64,000 nt of DNA. It comes from Trissonchulus latispiculum (Eukaryota > Nematoda > Enoplea > Enoplida > Ironidae). The notes under the pieces were generated by a model. That model did not search any database, had not been told where the DNA came from, and was given only the letters and a program-made list of their open reading frames with translations. The translations under genes were made by a program, and so were the position numbers. The first letter of the stretch is position 1, and each line of letters opens with the position of its first letter. The DNA is taken from contig JASAND010000754.1 in NCBI GenBank assembly GCA_030248195.1, forward strand, positions 61,504-125,503, in the 5' to 3' direction. Shown here piece after piece: positions 58,795 through 64,000 of this stretch.

Positions 58795-60457
58795 TTAGTC
58801 TGCAATTTCATTGGCAAGGAGAAGAGGCCAGGCATAGAGAACCACCATTACAGAAAGCAGTTTGAAAAGTCTGAAAGGAAGTCCAGCTAGCTATATATAG
58901 CCCCACCAACACGTCTGCCTGTATGCTTATTGTCTGAGCCCGGCAGGCAAGGCTGTCGTTGTGGGCCAGAACAAAAAGCGGACGCGGAACGGAAGCGGAC
59001 TGGGGGTATAAAAAGAGGACTAAAAAAGCGGACTCGTGGTATAAAATGCGGACTATATAAGAAAGAACGGTATAGTAAGCGGACTTACCTTATTAAGCGA
59101 ACTGGGTCAGAATTTAGCGGACCTGCTTATTTTTATTGCGTAGCAGAATTTTGAAGACGAGAAAACGGATTTTCAACACAGAAAACTTTTATGCACTGAC
59201 AAACTCTTAATTTTTGCGCAGGGTACAGTCGTTAAAGCAGAAATATTCTCAGTATCTTATCTCCGGCTATTTTTCAGGGACAACCATTTTTGAACTGAAT
59301 ATAGTGAATCAAGGCCTACCTACGTTATAGAAAAGCTATAACTTCTGCACAGGTTCGGGCCTCTTCCAGATTACACCCCCCTGCCCCAGTGGTCACAGAT
59401 CGCAAAGCTTTTACCGATTGAGATGAAATTGGTTTGGGCATGCTTTACAAAAGTTAATTTTTCCACTAATTCGTCTGCGCTGATCATTTTTCCTTCTCGG
59501 ACCAAGCTCCTAAAGTGAACCCATAAGCCTGGTTCACACTGGTGTCTTATGTCTTATGTCTTATGTCTTTTGTCTTTTGTCGCATGTCTTAAGGTGTTCA
59601 CACTGGTGTCTTATGTCTTATGTCTTATGTCTTTTTGTCTTAAGACAGACTTGGGCTAGGCTCAACTTTTGTCTTATGTCTTAAGGGATAAACCAATCAC
59701 ATTGCAGCTAGTCTAGCCATTGTCAAGTTGATTGGTTAAAAGGATCAGATGTGCTGCCTAAGACAAGAGACATAAGACAGCAGTGTGAACGGTTCTGTCT
59801 TAAGACATAAAACATAAGACATGCGACCAGGGTTTTTTTTTGCGTCCAGATGTGCGTCTGGACGCAAAGTTTCTTATCTGGACGCAATGAAATTTTAGCG
59901 GGACGCAAGCTAGACGCAACATTATTTCGGGAGAAAATTCACTTTTGTAAGAGTAAAAACTTTAAATGTTTCTAGTACCAATTTTTCCGTTTTTTCCAAA
60001 AATTTCTTCGGGTCCTGGGGGCTCCGCCCCCAGACCCCCGGTGTTTCCCACTTTGTCATGGAATGCCAAGGTGCAAGGTCATGTCTCAATGTTACTCAAT
60101 GTTATTTGTTAAGTTGTTGTCCACGTGCATCCATATATATCAGATTTTTTTCGAACTCATGAATTTCACGTCAATAAATACATAGAGATTACTAGGTGCA
60201 TTTATATACATTTATATATATTTATACATTTATATTGTTCTCATTCAACAGGTCAGGCAGGATCAAGATTAGTACTAAAGTAAAACCCCGAAATTAACAA
60301 AATTTGTAACTGTAGCAGAAGCAGAATATCCAAATTTTTTGGTTCTTCTAAAAAAACGTTTTTCGCAAAAAATACACAAATGGCAACTTAAAATAATGCA
60401 AGATTACCATTTTTCTGAAATTTTCAAATACAAAAGACCTATGTACGAGCAATTCAC

Positions 60458-61552
60458 CAGAGATGAAACCGGGTCACCGGGTCAGTTCGGGTCACTATAT
60501 GGACCGGGTCACCGGGTCACCGGGTCAGGAGCTCTCGGTATTTTTGACTGGAGGAAATTTTTTGCTATCATAGGATATTTTTAAAAGTTTTACTAATTTT
60601 TGACAACTGAAAACTTCAATAATTACTCAAAAACTAGCAATAGGAATATTCTTAACTTAATCGTGGAGTTTTTTAAATGCTTGTCATTGTAGTACATAGT
60701 GTCCTCATAATATTTGTAATGTCCTGTCAAGCTTAGATCTAGGATTGAAACTACAATCATTGCGTTGAATCTTAACTAGAAAATGAAAACTATTACAATG
60801 GGTCTTGAGAGTCTGAAATCTTTATTTTAAAATCTAAAATTCTTCATGCTCCAAAACTGTAATTGCTTTATCGCTGTAGCCATTATTTTTGGAGGGAGAG
60901 GGTCCGACTGTGGGTTTCAAATCTCGGTAAGAAGGAAAATCTCAGCAAAACAAGGTTTACAGATCTGAGTTTTACTTTGCATTTTTTGCAATTGTTATGA
61001 CTTACTACATATCTTCGGGAACCAATTGTGATTGATTTTATTTCATATTCTCTGAATCCTAGCCATACGAAAAAATATTTCCAAAAAATTTCGGCTGAGT
61101 GAAACTTCAATCATACAACTAAATGAAATATTTTACTAAAATATATAATGATAAAACAGAAAAGTGCTAATGTTAAACCCTGTTATTAGAATTAGATGAT
61201 GTTATGACTTTGGCAAAGTATTTTGTTCCAATTTGTTTGATTCAAAAAGCTGTGTAGTTTACTTCTCATTATTGAGTGCAAAATCGTGCAAATCGTTTTG
61301 ATTTTTTCCGGCTTACCTACCATATTCACTTTCCAATGCTACTATTTTAAGGAAAGCAAAAGTTTTGCCCAACTTATTTTAGTCGTCAAAAATGTCCAAA
61401 ATGGTAAAAAACACTCATCACACCCCAATAAAGTATTTTTAATTTTTTGCAAGCTTAAACCTGAATTTTCTAAAATACCGGGTCACCGGGTCAGGGGTCG
61501 ACCGGGTCACCGGGTCACCGGGTCAGTAAATAGTGACCCGGTTTCATCTCTG
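60458..61552. mobile_element. hAT-like element with CCGGGTCA arrays (level 5)
   Basis: Ends CAGAGATGAAACCGGG and complement; identical octamers CAATTCAC flank it (60450-60457 and 61553-61560). Each end has several CCGGGTCA units; the middle 900 bp is AT-rich, without a transposase. Confidence 0.92.
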
Positions 61553-61756
61553 CAATTCACTATCCATTTATTGTAACTAACGTTAATAGTATTTACAAAT
61601 GCTTCACTGTTTTGCAGTTGAATAACGCTGCCTGGGGCATACACGCTTCTCTATTGACTTTATACTGAGTTTATTCAAAATTCAAGAATTCACAGATGCA
61701 ATTAACACAAAAAATGCATTAGCTTTAGGAGCTTTAGTTACAATAGATGTAACAGT

Positions 61757-62182
61757 TGCCAAATAATCTTTTTAAACATTTCCACAACGGATTTAATCCG
61801 TAATTTCGAAAAATCTCCAACTTCTGGGGGGCTCCGCCCCCCAGACCCCCCTTTGCTCATTTGCAATAATCCTGCTATTAAGGATCACCAGTTGTCAAAG
61901 TTTGCGAAACCGAATGTACGTTTTAATGTTTGCTACCTTTCTTCTCAATGATATTCCTAAATATTTCATAAATTTTTAATACTTTAATTAGTTTAACTAA
62001 CATTGAAATATCGGAATAATGTGTGTCAATAATATATATATATATATATATATCGAAAATTACTAAGTTCTGCAACAGACGCCAAATAAAATCTTTTTAA
62101 ACATTTCCATTACGGATTATTCTGTAATTTCAAAAAAATTCTTCAACTTCTGGGGGGCTCCGCCCCCCAGACCCCCCGTCGT
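61757..62182. repeat. Direct duplication with GGGGGGCTCCGCCCCCC hairpin
   Basis: Two direct units about 326 bp apart share GCCAAATAA...TTTTTAAACATTTCCAnnACGGATT and end in CTTCTGGGGGGCTCCGCCCCCCAGACCCCCC. Related hairpins stand at 60009-60041 and, inverted, at 3601-3631, each with similar AT-rich flank. A TA microsatellite lies at 62034-62053. Confidence 0.75.
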
Positions 62183-62504
62183 GTATGTTGGACGCATCTA
62201 TATTCTTGGTAGGTAGTCCTGTAATCGTGCATTACCGTTAAGCAGCATCAGCTTTCTAAATAGTCTAAATAGCTTTGCACTAAAGAAATTATCAAAATTT
62301 TTGTAAATAAAACAATTTTTGCACTAAAAAACACGCTAAAACAAGATTTCTGCCTGGACGCAAAATTTCTTAACGGGACGCAACTTAAATTTAGCGGGAC
62401 GCAAGGTTGACGCAAATCCGAAAACCAAAAAAAAACCCTGTAGCGACATAAGACAAAAGACATAAAACATAAGACATAAGACACCAGTGTGAACCAGGCT
62501 ATAA

Positions 62505-62592
62505 GGTTGTGCGGCCAACTTTCACTTATCCCATCTACCCTTTTAAGGGCAACCATTTCAAATATAATTTATTCCGGCCGCACAACCTCGTG
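62505..62592. repeat. Small inverted-repeat unit carrying a histone-stem-loop-like motif
   Basis: GGTTGTGCGGCC and GGCCGCACAACC bracket a segment containing ACCCTTTTAAGGGCAACCA, close to the H2B stem-loop sequence at 29813-29833 including its upstream CTTATCCCA. No histone coding sequence is nearby. Confidence 0.65.
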
Positions 62593-62898
62593 GATTCCCA
62601 TTAGGAGATTGGTCCAAAAGGAAAAATGATCAGCGTATTCGAATTAGTGAAAAAATTAAATTTTTAAAAATTTTAAATTTTAGAATTTTTGTAATAAGCA
62701 TGTTGAATAACATACCCAAACCAAATATCGACTCAATTGGTCGCGTTTTGCGACTTGTGCCCACTGTGGGGGGAGCTAATCTGAACCACACACTTCTTCA
62801 GGATAGACTAGCAATTTAGTAATTACATCGGTTATGGAAATGAAAGAACAAACGAAACTAAGATTGTCACTACAGCACCTCCGACCCGAAAAGTTCGG

Positions 62899-62970
62899 GC
62901 CCGAGGTGGGGATCGAACCCACAACCTTCGGCTGTCTAGGCCAACGCTCTACCGATTGAGCCATCCGGGC
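62899..62970 (-). tRNA. tRNA(Lys)-like repeat head, non-standard anticodon loop
   Basis: Minus strand 62970 to 62899: acceptor GCCCGGA/CTCGGGC, D-arm GGCTCAATCGGTAGAGC (a good box A), anticodon stem TTGGC/GCCGA, loop CTAGACA (apparent AGA), T-arm GTGGG-TTCGATC-CCCAC perfect. The body is closest to eukaryotic tRNA-Lys, but the anticodon is not Lys, and AGA would normally belong to a class II tRNA-Ser. It is preceded by the leader and followed by the CCCGAACTTTTCGGGT hairpin seen in two other copies, so it is best read as a tRNA-derived repeat. Best preserved of the three. Confidence 0.6.
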
Positions 62971-63047
62971 ACAATCGAACCAAGCTTAAGTTGGAATTCG
63001 TTCCCAAACTGTAGTGACATTTTAGAAGACGCTTTCGAGGAAAGTTT

Positions 63048-63262
63048 ATCCCAACTGCCCTGTTAAGGGCAACCATTCGCATATGTGTGTGTGTGTTTCT
63101 TTCTAATTTTGTCTAACTCAACGAAAGTTTATTTTGTTAAAATTGTTTCGGAAACCAGGGAACTTTGCATACAAAATCGTATTGTGTGATTTTATATCGT
63201 ATTGTGTGATTTTATAGACATTCCACGGAAATGGTTGCCCATGAAAGGGCAGTTGGGTTAAG
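63048..63262. mobile_element. Short inverted-repeat element whose ends mimic a histone 3' stem-loop
   Basis: Left end TTATCCCAACTGCCCTGTTA with AGGGCAACCATT; right end is its inverted relative (AATGGTTGCCCATGAAAGGGCAGTTGGGTTA region, 63230-63262). Each end contains the same TGCCCT-4 nt-rGGGCA-ACCA module found downstream of H2B at 29814. 215 bp, includes a GT microsatellite and a 20-bp direct duplication (TCGTATTGTGTGATTTTATA). Confidence 0.65.
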
Positions 63263-64000
63263 AAATTAGTAATCGAAGCAGGCACAGAAAGCTGTCAACA
63301 AAGAAACACCTGATCGGTGATAAGTGAACAGCAGTATGGAATATGCCTATATTGGTAATCGTAAAGATGCAGAGAAATGTTATAGCTTACAGCCAGTTTT
63401 GTGATTTAGAGTTAAATAATTTACTATATAATCAATTTACTTGTACATATAGATAAATAAAAATTAAATAGTTTTGGGATAAGATTTTGCATTCCATTTT
63501 CTAATCCTTAAACTACATATCCGTAATTCTGCTTTTTCAATCACATCTTAGATTTATTTTTCGCTTGATACTCCTATTAAGACATTTTTTCCACCTTTTA
63601 GAACCGCTTTCCGTTTCCGCATCCACTTTTTCCGCTTTCTTTTGCGTTTTTTGTAACTGATTCAGCTTTTGCTTCATAAACTGGCCTGAAAAATTGTTTT
63701 CACGACTTTTAAATGTCTTGGTTCACCTCCATTGGTTGTTTGATTTGATGTGAGTCCGCTTTATGTCAGCTTTCCCCCCGATTAGCCAATCAATGCAGTC
63801 CCTATTTTATACCATTCTCTCAGAGTCCGCAACAAGTCCGCTTTTTATACCTTTTTGCTCAGTCCGTTTCCAGTCCTTTTCCGCTTTTTGTACTGGCCCT
63901 GTCATTATTCGTGATCAGAAAAATTAGAAATAAATCTGGCTACGAAAATCACCCATTACTTTTATTAGAAGTTAGAAACAGAGCAGGTCACAAAATGTGA

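Larger units (their letters stand above)
59828..62440. mobile_element. CAGGG-T9 element with GGACGCAA words (level 4)
   Basis: Ends CAGGGTTTTTTTTTG and CAAAAAAAAACCCTG; GCGAC occurs just outside both ends (59823-59827; 62443-62447). Subterminal zones with four GGACGCAA/GACGCAA words each lie in direct, not inverted, orientation (59860-59920 and 62350-62420). Three GGGGGGCTCCGCCCCCC hairpins lie inside (60014, 61825, 62152). Non-coding. Confidence 0.65.
59526..62500. mobile_element. Harbinger-like element with CTTATGT arrays (level 3)
   Basis: Ends AGCCTGGTTCACACTGGTGT and exact complement; ATA flanks both sides (59523-59525 and 62501-62503). The left end has two stretches of GTTCACACTGGTGTC plus (TTATGTC) repeats, the right end their complement. 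The outer bases closely resemble those of 57004-58794 (AGCCYGGTTCAC), so they are related families with different internal arrays. Confidence 0.85.
59352..62785. mobile_element. Foldback element split by nested insertions (level 2)
   Basis: The left arm 59352-59522 and the right arm 62590-62785 are inverted relatives (CGCTGATCATTTTTCCTT, TTTGGTTTGGGnATG, GATTAnnnCCCCCC). They are of the same family as 31741-32313. The arms are separated by the element 59526-62500 and a small 88-bp inverted-repeat insert (62505-62592). Confidence 0.7.
58963..63899. mobile_element. Outermost element of a five-level nest (AAGCGGACT arrays)
   Basis: Left end GGGCCAGAACAAAAAGCGGA, right end CCGCTTTTTGTACTGGCCC. 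The flanking nonamers TGTCGTTGT (58954-58962) and TGTCATTAT (63900-63908) match 7/9, as for Mutator-like 9-bp duplications. Both ends carry several AAGCGGACT words and GGTATAAAA in inverted order (58970-59125 and 63745-63890). The rest of its length is other elements inserted into it. Confidence 0.75.

Overview
The window is nuclear DNA of an animal, most likely an invertebrate. Evidence: spliced genes with GT-AG introns, a histone H2B coding end followed by a metazoan-type histone 3' stem-loop, two multi-membrane carrier genes with animal orthologues, tRNA-derived repeats and many eukaryotic transposon families. No bacterial operon signals are visible. Non-coding DNA is AT-rich and dominated by mobile DNA; the carrier-gene exons and the histone fragment are more GC-balanced. 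I cannot name the species.

Left third (1-16,711): a thicket of short hAT-like elements with long G and C runs, five with clear terminal repeats and flanking target duplications; two candidate 5' exons (6,214-6,268 and 7,432-7,565); a 149-bp satellite array (10,741-12,364); a foldback element; and a 5'-truncated LINE on the minus strand (15,194-16,711).

Middle (17,285-33,628): a six-exon MFSD4-like carrier gene on the plus strand ending at 21,794, possibly extended upstream by the two candidate exons. Next is a NeSL/R2-type non-LTR retrotransposon with zinc fingers, a Ulp1/C48 cysteine protease, reverse transcriptase and restriction-like endonuclease. It is broken by a Tc1-like MITE and a frameshift. 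Its 3' end abuts the last 83 codons of a histone H2B gene, which keeps its 3' stem-loop. More hAT-like and foldback elements follow.

Right part (33,859-63,899): a 13-exon SLC2A13/HMIT-like sugar (myo-inositol) transporter gene on the minus strand (44,361 down to 33,859; every junction checked for phase), with transposons and an imperfect tRNA in its introns. Then comes a decayed minus-strand LTR element with gag and env remnants but no visible pol, where a GC-ended DNA element occupies the place of pol. A second LINE copy carries a Harbinger-like element which itself holds a hAT-like element. The window ends in a Russian-doll stack: five DNA elements nested inside one another between 58,963 and 63,899.

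The recognisable host functions are solute transport (MFSD4-like and HMIT-like carriers) and chromatin (H2B fragment). Nothing indicates that they are co-regulated. The most unusual features are the retrotransposon/H2B junction, the shared architecture of the DNA elements (terminal repeats carrying family-specific short arrays), the gag-env element lacking pol, and the tRNA-like and histone-stem-loop-like modules found in repeats. All boundaries were read by eye; no database search was possible.
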